Shown here piece after piece: positions 1-9,107 of a DNA stretch of 64,000 bases. The notes beneath the pieces are model-generated. The model saw only the letters and a list, made by a program, of their open reading frames with translations. It was not told the origin of the DNA and ran no database searches. The DNA lies in assembly GCF_042683745.1 (NCBI RefSeq), contig NZ_JBHUJX010000036.1, forward strand, positions 62,001 through 126,000. Reading direction: 5' to 3'. This DNA comes from Pseudoneobacillus sp042683745 (GTDB taxonomy: Bacteria; Bacillota; Bacilli; Bacillales; Cytobacillaceae). The position numbers were made by a program, and so were the translations under genes. Position 1 is the first letter of the stretch. Each line of letters begins with the position of its first letter.

Positions 1-15
1 AACGAATTTTAAAAA

Positions 16-112
16 CTTTACCACTTTAAAGCGCCGGGGGTCAGTCCCCCAGTAGTTTAATGCGTTAAAGTGCTGGGGGACTGACCCCCACTACGTTAGT
101 GTGTTAAAGGAT
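16..112. repeat. Family A repeat, copy 1 (two inverted GGGGG-TCAGT-CCCCC cores)
   Basis: Two GGGGGTCAGTCCCCC-type cores in inverted orientation lie around 35-50 and 75-90, joined by a TTTAATGCGTTAAAG linker and ended by TTAGTGTGTTAAAGG. The cores and flanks are mutually complementary, so the unit can fold into a long hairpin. It lies at the 3' end of ywzB, and its TTAA supplies that gene's TAA stop (104-106). It may act as a transcription terminator; no U-tract is visible. Confidence 0.8.
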
Positions 113-337
113 TAGGGGGAGTTGGCGGGACCATTGTAGGTAGTCTAGGAAGAAGTTGCTGACGATGGAGCCTAGGGCAATGGATAGTAGGATGTATAAG
201 GCACGAGCTTGTAGAACTCGGTTTGGTTTGAGTAAACGGTCTAGTTTGATGGATTGTAATGCCCACCAAGACAGTCCAATAAAAATTAAATTAACGACGA
301 TCCCAATTAATGCATCATATCCGAAAGAAGCCAGCAT
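104..337 (-). CDS. ywzB: DUF1146 family small membrane protein YwzB
   Basis: A 77-residue protein with two hydrophobic segments (about residues 8-28 and 45-66) separated by a basic loop containing KLDRLLKPNR, typical of DUF1146. In Bacillus this gene sits between the ATP synthase operon and murAA; here the nuo operon lies between atpC and it, an arrangement I recall from the Bacillus cereus group. The function is unknown. The final residues and the TAA stop come from a family A repeat, so the extreme C-terminus may be repeat-derived. Identification rests on length, topology and location. Confidence 0.8.
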   Translation of the reverse strand: MLASFGYDALIGIVVNLIFIGLSWWALQSIKLDRLLKPNRVLQARALYILLSIALGSIVSNFFLDYLQWSRQLPLIL

Positions 338-363
338 AAATAAGTAACCTCCTATTTAAAAAA

Positions 364-530
364 TAACCCATTTATCCCACTCTTAACGGGCAGTAAGACC
401 CCCTCCTCAGGTTTCAGAGTAAACAAAGAAGATTGGTAGGGGGGCAACTGCCCGTAAAGGTCCGATTGGTTCAACTAACCATCAGTGGGGAATGAAAAAA
501 ACCCCCACTGATGGAAGTTTCACTTTATTG
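364..530 (+). repeat. Family B repeat, copy 1 (IS200/IS605-derivative-like, three hairpins)
   Basis: The unit begins directly after TTTAT and runs from CCCACTCTTAACGGGCAGT to AAGTTTCACTTTATT. It holds ACGGGCAGT paired with ACTGCCCGT, a small GGTTcaactAACC hairpin, and CATCAGTGGGG paired with CCCCACTGATGG. A longer copy at 35978-36188 has the same two ends and is also preceded by TTTAT. There is no open reading frame. The TTTAT junction and subterminal hairpins suggest an immobile derivative of an IS200/IS605 element; this is inference. Confidence 0.65.
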
Positions 531-552
531 TAACATGCACCGATAAATTACA

Positions 553-590
553 AAAACAAAAAGGAAGGAGCCCCTTTACTCCTTCCTTCC
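553..590 (-). terminator. Rho-independent terminator of the nuo operon
   Basis: Stem GGAAGGAG (563-570) pairs with CTCCTTCC (579-586) around an 8-nt loop. On the minus strand it is followed by a U-rich tract (TTTTTGTTTTTG). It lies about 90 nt after the nuoN stop. A second hairpin, GTTGCCT/AGGCAAC (601-621), lies between them. Confidence 0.8.
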
Positions 591-672
591 GTATGAGAAG
601 GTTGCCTCAGCACAAGGCAACACTCCCCTATTTATCCCCAATAAACCGTTTCTCCCATTAAGAAAAGCTTAC

Positions 673-2190
673 TTATTGTAAGAAATCCCTAAACTGATTA
701 AAGTTTTCATGTAAAAAGTCTAAAGCTATGTTTGGCGCGATTCCAAGTAGGACGGTACCAACTAAGCTTCCAACTAATACAATCACTAATGCCACTGGAA
801 TATTGAATTTACTATCATCAGCAGCAGGTCTAAAGAACATTTGTGTCAAGATTCCAAAATAATAGAAGTAAGAAATGACAGTTGTCGCAATCATAATGGA
901 TGCTAACACATAATGAGCTGGGTCAGTTGAAAAAGTTCCCATAAAGATGTGAAGCTTTCCAATGAATCCTGCCGTACCTGGAAAACCAGCTAATGATAAA
1001 ATTAACACTGCCATTGTTACCGCTAAGATTGGCGCACGACGGTATAGTCCAGCAAACTGATGGATATCTTCTGAGCCTGTCTTTGCTCCGATAAGCTGGA
1101 TGACAGCAAATGCTCCAACATTCATGAATAAATAAGCTAATAAATAGTACCAGATTGCATCAAATGTGAAGAACCCTAAAGTAGTGAAAGCTACTAGAAT
1201 ATAACCGGCATGGGCAATACTAGAGTAAGCAAACATTCTTTTCACATTCGTTTGTCTTAAGGCAACAACGTTACCAATGATCATCGTTGCCCCAGCAAGG
1301 AAGCCTAAATAATCTTGAAGATGGACAAGCATCGGTATTGGCTCTGGACCATCTGAAGCAGGCATTGACATGAAAACAGATATAATAATTCTCATCACTA
1401 TGACAAATCCAGCTGTTTTCGATACGACACTTAAAAAGGCCGTTACTGGCGTTGGAGCTCCTTGATAAACATCCGGTGCCCACATATGGAACGGAGCAGT
1501 CGCAAGTTTAAAAGAAAGTCCTATAAATGTCATGAAAAAGGCTAAGCCTAATAAATAGATTTGTTGTGAATCATAAAGAGCAGATAAAACACTGATCATG
1601 CCTTTAATATTCGTTGTACCCGTCAATCCATAAATATAGCTCATCCCAAAAAGCGTGATCGCAGTCGAGATGCTTCCATTAATCACATATTTCATTGCCG
1701 ATTCATTCGATTTTAAATTGTTTCTTTGAATTCCGGCTAAAATATATGTGGAAATTGATAAAAGCTCTAGTCCGACGAAAAGAGTAATTAAATCGCCACT
1801 TGATGTCATCATCATGCCACCAAGTAACGCAGTTAAAAACAAATAATAAAATTCCCCTGTAAATTCTACCAGGCTCTCTTTTTTCTCATAGCCAATTGCT
1901 AATAATAAAACGAACATTGACCCGATTAATAAGAGCAATTTAAATGCGATTGCAAACGAATCTAGACGGAACGTGTCATAAAGAAGCGATGTCGTTTGGC
2001 CGCCAACAAGTCCTGCAAGATAAATCGTTGCGCCTGCAATTCCGGCTAAACCGATCCAGCCAAGAATTTTTCGATCTATTTTCTTTGGCATAAATAAATC
2101 TAACAAAGATAATAAAGTTGCTACACCAAGGATGATGAACTCCGGTGTCATGATACTCCATTTATATGATAGTAATTCCTGAAGATCCAT
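673..2190 (-). CDS. nuoN: NADH-quinone oxidoreductase subunit N
   Basis: Antiporter-like membrane subunit of respiratory complex I, part of the proton-pumping arm. The 505 residues match the family length and show about 14 hydrophobic helices with conserved family blocks such as KLATAPFHMWAPDVYQGAPT (about 228-247), which contains the helix-breaking lysine region. It is the last gene of the operon; its AGGAGGG ribosome binding site overlaps the nuoM stop 6 nt upstream, indicating translational coupling. It is followed by a strong terminator at 553-590. Confidence 0.97.
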   Translation of the reverse strand: MDLQELLSYKWSIMTPEFIILGVATLLSLLDLFMPKKIDRKILGWIGLAGIAGATIYLAGLVGGQTTSLLYDTFRLDSFAIAFKLLLLIGSMFVLLLAIGYEKKESLVEFTGEFYYLFLTALLGGMMMTSSGDLITLFVGLELLSISTYILAGIQRNNLKSNESAMKYVINGSISTAITLFGMSYIYGLTGTTNIKGMISVLSALYDSQQIYLLGLAFFMTFIGLSFKLATAPFHMWAPDVYQGAPTPVTAFLSVVSKTAGFVIVMRIIISVFMSMPASDGPEPIPMLVHLQDYLGFLAGATMIIGNVVALRQTNVKRMFAYSSIAHAGYILVAFTTLGFFTFDAIWYYLLAYLFMNVGAFAVIQLIGAKTGSEDIHQFAGLYRRAPILAVTMAVLILSLAGFPGTAGFIGKLHIFMGTFSTDPAHYVLASIMIATTVISYFYYFGILTQMFFRPAADDSKFNIPVALVIVLVGSLVGTVLLGIAPNIALDFLHENFNQFRDFLQ

Positions 2191-2196
2191 CCTTCA

Positions 2197-3717
2197 TCAC
2201 CCTCCTAACCCAAGCATGATCGTCTCTAGTGTTGTTTGAATCGGCCCACTTAAAACCTTCGGGAATACTCCAACTAACACAATTAACGCCATTAAAGTGA
2301 TAACTGGTACCCATTCCACTCTTCTAATATCTGTCAATCCGACAAATTCACGATGAGCTTTTCCGAATGTCATACCGAGTACTGCACGTAATAAATACAC
2401 AGCAGTCATAATAATTCCAATTGTCCCAACTGCAGCAATAATCGGCATTTCCTCAAATAATCCTAAGAACGCCATAAATTCGCTGACAAATCCAGACATA
2501 CCTGGTAATCCTAAAGAAGCCATCGCCCCTGCTAATAAAAATCCAGCAGCCACAGGCATTCCTTTTGCAATTCCACCTAAGTTTCCAATTAAAGAAGTAT
2601 CTGTTCTCTCATAGAAAACCCCAACTAGGAAGAACATGAGGGCTGAAATTAATCCGTGAGAAACCACTTGGAAAATGGCTCCTTGAATTCCTGCCTGGTT
2701 CATCGCTCCTAATCCGATTAACACGATTCCCATATGAGAAATCGACGAGTATGCCAAAACCATTTTGAAATCTTTTTGGATAAACGCTAAAAATGCTCCG
2801 TATAGAAGGTTAATCACACCTAATATTGCTAATAGCACCCCTAAATCCGCAAATTGCTCTGGGAAGATCCCCATCCCAAATCGGATTAAACCGAAGGCAC
2901 CAATTTTTAAAAGAATACCAGAGTGCAACATTACAATCGAAGGCGGTGCTTGTACGTGAACGCGAAGCATCCAACTATGTAATGGAAAAATAGGAAGCTT
3001 TACGCCAAACGCACAAATTAAAGCAAATAGTAATCCGTACTTCAGCGCATTCGATATCGGAGCAACTAATTGCACATCCGTTGAATTAATGATCTGTTTT
3101 AACGCTTCAATATTCGAAGTCCCAGTACGAGCAAATAGCACCATAATCACAATCAGTAGAATCGCAGACCCTAAACCGTTGTAAATTAAGAAACTAAATG
3201 CTGCTTTTTCTTTTTCAAAATAACCCCATTTTCCAATCAGGAAGAACGTTGGAATTAAGGTTAATTCAAAGAAGATAAAGAATAGGATTAAGTTTTCAGC
3301 AGCAAACACGCCGAGCATTCCTATTTCTAAAAGTAAGAAAAGTAGAAAATACCCTTTCCATTCTTTTTTAATATAAATAGATGCAACGGCAGCAAGTGTA
3401 GCCAATATGGAAGTAAGTAGAATCATCACCATTGCAAAGCCATCAATTCCAAGTTCAAAATGAACTGCAAAGAAGTTCTTATCAACCCCTTTGAAGCCAC
3501 CGAACTGAATCCATCTTTTCACAATTGAAAAATCATCTAAACTCTTACCAGCAAGATAGTGAAGATAAATTGCAACCGACAACACAAGTGAAGGAAGAGT
3601 TGCTAAAAAGCCAACAAGCTTAATCGTCTTTTCTTGTGTTTTCGGCATGAAAGCGATAACCGCCATTCCTAAAAGAGGGGCAAATACTAAAAGAGTCAGA
3701 ACATATGTTAGATTCAT
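2197..3717 (-). CDS. nuoM: NADH-quinone oxidoreductase subunit M
   Basis: Second antiporter-like proton-channel subunit of complex I. The 506-residue multi-helix protein contains the conserved FELTLIPTFFLIGKWG segment (about 150-165, channel glutamate) and GVKLPIFPLHSWMLRVHVQA (about 239-258), hallmarks of NuoM/Mrp antiporter families. Its ATG overlaps the nuoL stop in an ATGA arrangement, showing tight coupling to the subunit it packs against. No abnormality is seen. Confidence 0.97.
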   Translation of the reverse strand: MNLTYVLTLLVFAPLLGMAVIAFMPKTQEKTIKLVGFLATLPSLVLSVAIYLHYLAGKSLDDFSIVKRWIQFGGFKGVDKNFFAVHFELGIDGFAMVMILLTSILATLAAVASIYIKKEWKGYFLLFLLLEIGMLGVFAAENLILFFIFFELTLIPTFFLIGKWGYFEKEKAAFSFLIYNGLGSAILLIVIMVLFARTGTSNIEALKQIINSTDVQLVAPISNALKYGLLFALICAFGVKLPIFPLHSWMLRVHVQAPPSIVMLHSGILLKIGAFGLIRFGMGIFPEQFADLGVLLAILGVINLLYGAFLAFIQKDFKMVLAYSSISHMGIVLIGLGAMNQAGIQGAIFQVVSHGLISALMFFLVGVFYERTDTSLIGNLGGIAKGMPVAAGFLLAGAMASLGLPGMSGFVSEFMAFLGLFEEMPIIAAVGTIGIIMTAVYLLRAVLGMTFGKAHREFVGLTDIRRVEWVPVITLMALIVLVGVFPKVLSGPIQTTLETIMLGLGG

Positions 3718-5573
3718 TTTATATACCCCCCTGTTAATGCATAGATGACTACTAAAATCGCGAGTCCAACGAAAGCAACCGCACCGTATGTTTGAATTTG
3801 ACCTGTTTGCAGCTTCGAACCTGTTTTACCAAGTCCTTTGACAAAACCGACCACACCCATCACGATGCCTTCCACTAAGAACGTTTCAATGTAACGTAAG
3901 AAATGGCTGATCCCTTTTGTCACATTGACGATCGTTAGTTGATAAAACTCGTCGATATAATATTTGTTATACAAGATGTTATAAAGCGTTGACGCCCCTA
4001 ACCAGTCACGTGAAATTGAACGTTTGCCGTAAATTAACCAAGCTAAGAATATCCCAGCTAATGAAACGACCGTTGCAACGATCATAATCCAAATTGGACC
4101 TTCCATATGACCATGTCCAAGTGCTTCATTACCTTCAACGAGCCAATCTCCTAAAAATGTTCCAAACCATGGTGTGTTCACATAACCAGCAACTACCGCT
4201 AAAACAGCTAGTAGCATCATTGGTAACGTCATCACACTAGGTGACTCATGAACATTCTTCATTTCACTGCGCGGCTTGCCAGTGAATACCATAAAGAACA
4301 GACGGAACATATAGAAAGCGGTGAAGAAAGCAGCTGCAACCGCTAGGATAAATAGAACAGGATGTCCACCTTCCCAAGCAGCAATTAGGATTTCATCTTT
4401 ACTAAAGAAACCGGAAAATAACGGAACCCCACTAATCGCCAATGTCCCAATTAAAAATAACGGACCAGTGACGCGAAGCTTTTTCCATAAACCGCCCATT
4501 TCCTCGATATTTTGAGTATGCACAGCATGGATAACACTACCTGCTGCTAAGAACAGCAATGCTTTAAAGAAAGCATGTGTCATTAAATGGAACACACCTG
4601 CTACATAGCCTGCTGATCCTAATGCTAACATCATATAACCAAGCTGACTGACCGTTGAATACGCCAGCACACGCTTAATATCTGTTTGTACAAGACCAAT
4701 GCTTGCGGCAAAGATCGCCGTCACAGCACCAATAATGGCAATCGTCGTTAAAGCTGTTTCACTCGCCGTAAATAACGGGAATAACGCAGCTACTAAATAA
4801 ACCCCTGCGGCAACCATCGTTGCGGCGTGGATTAATGCGGAAACCGGCGTTGGACCTTCCATCGCATCTGGTAACCAAGTATGAAGTGGGAATTGACCTG
4901 ATTTACCAACCGCTCCGACAAAAATTAAGATCGCAGTTAATGTAATCATCCCTTGTGTGACTTCACCAGCTGCTACTGCAGCAAAAATTCGATCATATTC
5001 AAAGCTGCCAACTTGCCAGAATAATAAAATCATCCCGATCAATAAGCCGACATCCCCGATACGTGTCATAATAAACGCTTTTTTCGCTGCGGCCCTTGCT
5101 TCATCTTTATAAAAATAGAAGCCAATTAATAGGAAGGAACCGACACCGACAAGCTCCCAGAAGAAATACGTTTGCAGTAAGTTTGGCGATAGAACAAGGC
5201 CAAGCATTGCAAAGGTAAACAAACCTAGGTAAGCGTAAAAGACTGGAAAGCGCTCATCACCGTGCATATACCCTTTGGAATAAGTATGTACAAGAAAACT
5301 TACGAGCGATACAATAACCAGCATTAATGCATTTAATTGATTCACTTCAAAGCCCGCTGTTAATGAAACATCTCCTATTTTCAGCCAAACCGTTTCTGCC
5401 TTGTATGTGTCCTCTGAAAATCTCTCAAACAGGACCAACAAGGAATAGACCAGAGACGCGAGTGTAAGAAGCATTCCTACAAAAGCGCTTGATTCTTTTA
5501 ACCGTTTACCAAATAGAAGAAGGAACAAGAACGATAAAAGCGGGAAAAGCGGTATGATCCATGCATTTTCCAT
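3714..5573 (-). CDS. nuoL: NADH-quinone oxidoreductase subunit L
   Basis: Distal antiporter-like subunit of complex I with the long lateral helix at its C-terminus. At 619 residues it is the expected size. It carries the FFWELVGVGSFLLIGF block (about 137-152, channel glutamate) and SGQFPLHTWLPDAMEGPTPV (about 224-243). The ribosome binding site AAGGGG lies 10 nt before the ATG. A gap of about 97 nt separates it from nuoK, the largest gap in the operon, with no gene in it. Confidence 0.97.
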   Translation of the reverse strand: MENAWIIPLFPLLSFLFLLLFGKRLKESSAFVGMLLTLASLVYSLLVLFERFSEDTYKAETVWLKIGDVSLTAGFEVNQLNALMLVIVSLVSFLVHTYSKGYMHGDERFPVFYAYLGLFTFAMLGLVLSPNLLQTYFFWELVGVGSFLLIGFYFYKDEARAAAKKAFIMTRIGDVGLLIGMILLFWQVGSFEYDRIFAAVAAGEVTQGMITLTAILIFVGAVGKSGQFPLHTWLPDAMEGPTPVSALIHAATMVAAGVYLVAALFPLFTASETALTTIAIIGAVTAIFAASIGLVQTDIKRVLAYSTVSQLGYMMLALGSAGYVAGVFHLMTHAFFKALLFLAAGSVIHAVHTQNIEEMGGLWKKLRVTGPLFLIGTLAISGVPLFSGFFSKDEILIAAWEGGHPVLFILAVAAAFFTAFYMFRLFFMVFTGKPRSEMKNVHESPSVMTLPMMLLAVLAVVAGYVNTPWFGTFLGDWLVEGNEALGHGHMEGPIWIMIVATVVSLAGIFLAWLIYGKRSISRDWLGASTLYNILYNKYYIDEFYQLTIVNVTKGISHFLRYIETFLVEGIVMGVVGFVKGLGKTGSKLQTGQIQTYGAVAFVGLAILVVIYALTGGYIK

Positions 5574-5670
5574 CTATCACATTCCCCTTTTTTGAAACTT
5601 GTGCCCTATTTTTAAGAGCTAACCAAGTCTCTCTTTTTCATGCCACTTCAATGGAAAGAAGCGGATTTAT

Positions 5671-5985
5671 CTAGTTTTTCATCGAATTCATTTCATCGAT
5701 ATTAACCGTTTTGCGGTTACGGTATAGAGCTATCAAAATGGCTAAACCAACTGCTACTTCAGCAGCCGCAACAGCCATAACAAACAAAGCAAAGATCTGT
5801 CCTGTAATGCTCGGTGCTAAACCGTATTTGCTAAATGTAACTAAGTTAACATTGACAGCATTTAACATTAATTCAATCGAGATCAAAACAATGACGGTGT
5901 TTCTTTTTGTTAAGGCACCGTAAAGTCCGATACAAAATAAAATTAAGGCTAAGGCAAGAAAAGCTGAAGCTGGAACTGTACTCAT
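5671..5985 (-). CDS. nuoK: NADH-quinone oxidoreductase subunit K
   Basis: A 104-residue membrane subunit of complex I with three transmembrane helices. The conserved glutamates of the proton path are visible in ISIELMLNAVNVNLVTF (about 35-51) and AAAEVAVGLAILIALYR (about 72-88). It overlaps nuoJ by an ATGA junction, as usual for this operon. Size and motifs are normal for the family. Confidence 0.97.
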   Translation of the reverse strand: MSTVPASAFLALALILFCIGLYGALTKRNTVIVLISIELMLNAVNVNLVTFSKYGLAPSITGQIFALFVMAVAAAEVAVGLAILIALYRNRKTVNIDEMNSMKN

Positions 5986-6503
5986 TCCTTTTCCGCCTCC
6001 TCTTTGTCATCCTTTTTTGCTAAAATAATGGAACCAATAAGGGCCACTAATAGTAGGACAGATATTAATTCAAATGGAATAATGTATTTGGAATAAAGAG
6101 TTTCCCCTATTTGCATCGTATTGTTTGCGTGAAGGGTATTTGGCATTTGAACAAGGTCCAAATTGTAAATTCCAAGGTAGAAAGCAGCCGCAAATCCTAA
6201 TACTCCTATGAAAATAGCTAGCCTTTTCCAAATACTCCCCGTAACAGTGCCTGCATCATCATGACGCGTTAACATAATCCCAAATAGCATAATGATCGTG
6301 ATGGCCCCAGCGTAAATTAAAATCTGGACAGCCGCCACAAACTCAGCGGAAAGCAAGACAAAAATTCCAGCAATACTGATAAAGGTGAACACTAAAGCGA
6401 CCACCATGTGAATTACTTTGGAAAGGTTTAATAAAAGCACACCGCCAATGACTGCTACTAGAGCAAGAGAAAGAAATGCTAAAAATTCGCCAGACCACGT
6501 CAT
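5982..6503 (-). CDS. nuoJ: NADH-quinone oxidoreductase subunit J
   Basis: A 173-residue integral membrane subunit of complex I with five hydrophobic helices. The family signature around VAAVQILIYAGAITIIMLFGIMLT (roughly residues 56-79) is present, and the C-terminus is charged (KKDDKEEAEKE). The start overlaps the end of nuoI and the end overlaps nuoK, both by 4 nt. The subunit links the quinone site to the proton channels. Confidence 0.96.
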   Translation of the reverse strand: MTWSGEFLAFLSLALVAVIGGVLLLNLSKVIHMVVALVFTFISIAGIFVLLSAEFVAAVQILIYAGAITIIMLFGIMLTRHDDAGTVTGSIWKRLAIFIGVLGFAAAFYLGIYNLDLVQMPNTLHANNTMQIGETLYSKYIIPFELISVLLLVALIGSIILAKKDDKEEAEKE

Positions 6504-6919
6504 GCTTTATTCTCCTTTCGAATATTTTCGTCATTTTCATCTAACCACTCTAAATTTTTAAACAAGGCATCACGACTGTACTCCGCAAGCTCAAAATTAT
6601 TCGTCATAATAATCGCTTCTGTCGGACAAACCTCTGTACAAAGATCACACAAAATACATAACTCAAAATTAATATCATACGTATCGATGATTTTCCCTTT
6701 TTTCGTTGGGTCCGGATGTTTTTTACCAACTAGATCAATACACTCTGTTGGACAAATATTCATACATTGGTTACAGACGATGCATTTTTCTGGGTAAAAC
6801 TTCTGAATCCCACGGAAACGATCCGGCAACGGAAGCGGCTTATTCGGATAATCATACGTTACCTTTTGCTTCGTCAACTGATTCAGGGTATATTTCATAC
6901 CTTTTAATAAACCTAACAT
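6500..6919 (-). CDS. nuoI: NADH-quinone oxidoreductase subunit I (2x[4Fe-4S] ferredoxin-type)
   Basis: A peripheral-arm iron-sulfur subunit of 139 residues with two classic cluster motifs: CIVCNQCMNICP (about 46-57) and CILCDLCTEVCP (about 87-98), ligating clusters N6a and N6b. These pass electrons towards NuoB and the quinone. The ribosome binding site AAGGGGTGAAATGAC is followed by ATG. A 76-nt gap separates it from nuoH. In this organism the electron source upstream of NuoI is uncertain because nuoEFG are absent from the operon. Confidence 0.97.
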   Translation of the reverse strand: MLGLLKGMKYTLNQLTKQKVTYDYPNKPLPLPDRFRGIQKFYPEKCIVCNQCMNICPTECIDLVGKKHPDPTKKGKIIDTYDINFELCILCDLCTEVCPTEAIIMTNNFELAEYSRDALFKNLEWLDENDENIRKENKA

Positions 6920-6995
6920 GTCATTTCACCCCTTTTTGGAAAAATCGGCCTTCGCCGAGCCAATAGGCGATAATCCTGCTTTTTATAAGATTTTT

Positions 6996-8003
6996 CTAGA
7001 ATAACTCAATTAATTCTTTAATTAACGCTGTTAAGAAAATATTCGCTAGTGCGATTGGTAATAGCACCTTCCAACCGAACTCCATTAAATGGTCAGCACG
7101 TAAACGCGGGAAAGTTGCACGGAACCAAAGGAAAAGGAACACAACCACGCTGAATTTTAGCGCAAACCAAACCGCTCCTGGAATAAAGCCTAAAAACGGT
7201 AACGGTAGCCAGCCACCAAAGAATAATACGGTTACTAAGGCAGCCATCGCAAACAAATAAACATACTCTGAAAGCATGAAAAATGCCCAGCGGAAACCTG
7301 AATACTCGGTATGGAATCCGGCAATCAATTCGGATTCAGCTTCCACTAAGTCAAATGGTACACGGTTTAACTCAGCTGTTGCGGCAATTAAAAAGACAAT
7401 AAACGCAATTGGCTGAGACACAATAAACCAAAGATTTTCTTGTGCATGCACAATATCATTTAAATTCAAACTTCCAGATAACAAAATAATTCCTAGTACA
7501 GACATAACAAGTGGGATTTCATATGAAATCATTTGCGCTGCCGCACGCATTCCCCCTAAAAGGGAATACTTATTGTTAGATGCCCAACCAGCAGTAACGG
7601 CACCAATTGTCGTTAAGCCCGATACGGCAATATAATATAATAGACCAACACCAATATCAGCAAATTGCAATTTATCAGTAAATGGAATGGTTGCTAAAAC
7701 CATAAACGATGGTGCAAAAGCAATAACTGGAGCAATAATAAATAGAGGCTTATCCGCTAACTTTGGAATGGTATCCTCTTTTAATAAAAGCTTTAGTACG
7801 TCAGCGACCGTTTGTAATAGTCCCCATTTTCCCCCGATTTGGTTTGGACCAATCCGGTTTTGCATGAAACCTAATACTTTACGCTCCGCTAGAATGGCGT
7901 ATGTTACGAATCCTAAAACAACTAGTAATAAAATAGTTGCTAATAAAAAGAATATCCCAAAGTTTAAAAGTCCTGGACTATTACTCAGCAATTCTTCAAT
8001 CAT
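6996..8003 (-). CDS. nuoH: NADH-quinone oxidoreductase subunit H
   Basis: A 335-residue membrane subunit at the junction of the membrane and peripheral arms, forming part of the quinone chamber. Family blocks include ERKVLGFMQNRIGPNQIGGKW (about 40-60) and ELNRVPFDLVEAESELIAGF (about 210-229), the latter rich in the conserved acidic residues of the E-channel. The start codon shares a base with the nuoD stop. Length and motifs are normal. Confidence 0.97.
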   Translation of the reverse strand: MIEELLSNSPGLLNFGIFFLLATILLLVVLGFVTYAILAERKVLGFMQNRIGPNQIGGKWGLLQTVADVLKLLLKEDTIPKLADKPLFIIAPVIAFAPSFMVLATIPFTDKLQFADIGVGLLYYIAVSGLTTIGAVTAGWASNNKYSLLGGMRAAAQMISYEIPLVMSVLGIILLSGSLNLNDIVHAQENLWFIVSQPIAFIVFLIAATAELNRVPFDLVEAESELIAGFHTEYSGFRWAFFMLSEYVYLFAMAALVTVLFFGGWLPLPFLGFIPGAVWFALKFSVVVFLFLWFRATFPRLRADHLMEFGWKVLLPIALANIFLTALIKELIELF

Positions 8004-9103
8004 TAGCCGTCAACCTCCCCAAGGACAATATCAATTGCCCCTAAAATGGCTATCAAGTTTGCAATATTTTCGCCTTTTAAAAGCTTAGGGAGAATTTGAA
8101 GGTTATAGAATGATGGTCTTCTGAACTTTAAGCGATATGGTTCTTTTTTGCCATCACTAGCAATATAACATCCGATTTCCCCACGTGGAGATTCAATTCT
8201 TACGAATGCCTCACCTTTAGGCGCTTTAATAATTTTTGGCACCTTAGCTAAAATTTCTCCTTCAGCAGGGAATTGTTCAACCGCTTGCTCTACAATACGT
8301 AGCGATTGTTCGATTTCATCTAGACGAATTTGGTAACGGCTTAAGCAATCACCAGCTTCTCTAGTCACGACATCAAAGTCAAAACGATCGTAGATGGAAT
8401 ACGGCTCATCCTTGCGAAGATCCCATTTAACCCCTGTACAGCGAAGGGTTGGACCACTCAATGAATATTGAATCGCTTCTTCCTTTGTATATTTTCCGAC
8501 ACCTTTTACACGGCTAAGGAAAATTTCATTTCCCGATACTAAATCATGATAGCCTGCCAGCTGCTCTCTCATATAAGGAACGAAGTCTCTTACTTTTTCA
8601 ATCCAGCCTTCTGGCGCATCCCATTTAACGCCACCGACACGCATGTAGTTAAACGTTAAGCGAGCGCCACAAAGCTCATTTATCAAGTTGATAATCGCTT
8701 CTCGCTCACGGAAAGCGTATAAAAACGGCGTTGTCGCCCCTAAGTCAAGTAAATACGTTCCCCAACTTACAAGGTGGCTAACAATTCGACCAAGCTCCAT
8801 CGCTATGACACGTAAATACTCGGCTCGGTCTGGTATTTCTAATCCCATCATCGTTTCGACTGCATGGCAGAGGACATAGTTATTCGTCATCGCCGATAAG
8901 TAATCTAATCGGTCTGTATATGGGATAATTTGTGTATATTGTAGGTTTTCAGCTAATTTTTCCGTACCTCGATGCAAGTAACCAATAACTGGTTTTGCCT
9001 CAATAATGGTTTCCCCTTCAATTTTTAAAATGATTCGAAAAACACCGTGCGTACTAGGATGCTGAGGTCCTACGTTGAGTAGCATTTCTTCTGTGCGTAT
9101 CAC
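8003..9103 (-). CDS. nuoD: NADH-quinone oxidoreductase subunit D (49 kDa subunit)
   Basis: A soluble peripheral-arm subunit forming the quinone-binding site with NuoB, homologous to the large subunit of NiFe hydrogenases. It has 366 residues and begins with the signature NVGPQHPSTHGVFRI (about 10-24); the C-terminus has IAILGAIDIVLGEVDG. NuoC and NuoD are separate genes here, unlike the fused nuoCD of enterobacteria. The gap to nuoC is 4 nt. Confidence 0.97.
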   Translation of the reverse strand: MIRTEEMLLNVGPQHPSTHGVFRIILKIEGETIIEAKPVIGYLHRGTEKLAENLQYTQIIPYTDRLDYLSAMTNNYVLCHAVETMMGLEIPDRAEYLRVIAMELGRIVSHLVSWGTYLLDLGATTPFLYAFREREAIINLINELCGARLTFNYMRVGGVKWDAPEGWIEKVRDFVPYMREQLAGYHDLVSGNEIFLSRVKGVGKYTKEEAIQYSLSGPTLRCTGVKWDLRKDEPYSIYDRFDFDVVTREAGDCLSRYQIRLDEIEQSLRIVEQAVEQFPAEGEILAKVPKIIKAPKGEAFVRIESPRGEIGCYIASDGKKEPYRLKFRRPSFYNLQILPKLLKGENIANLIAILGAIDIVLGEVDG

Positions 9104-9107
9104 TTAC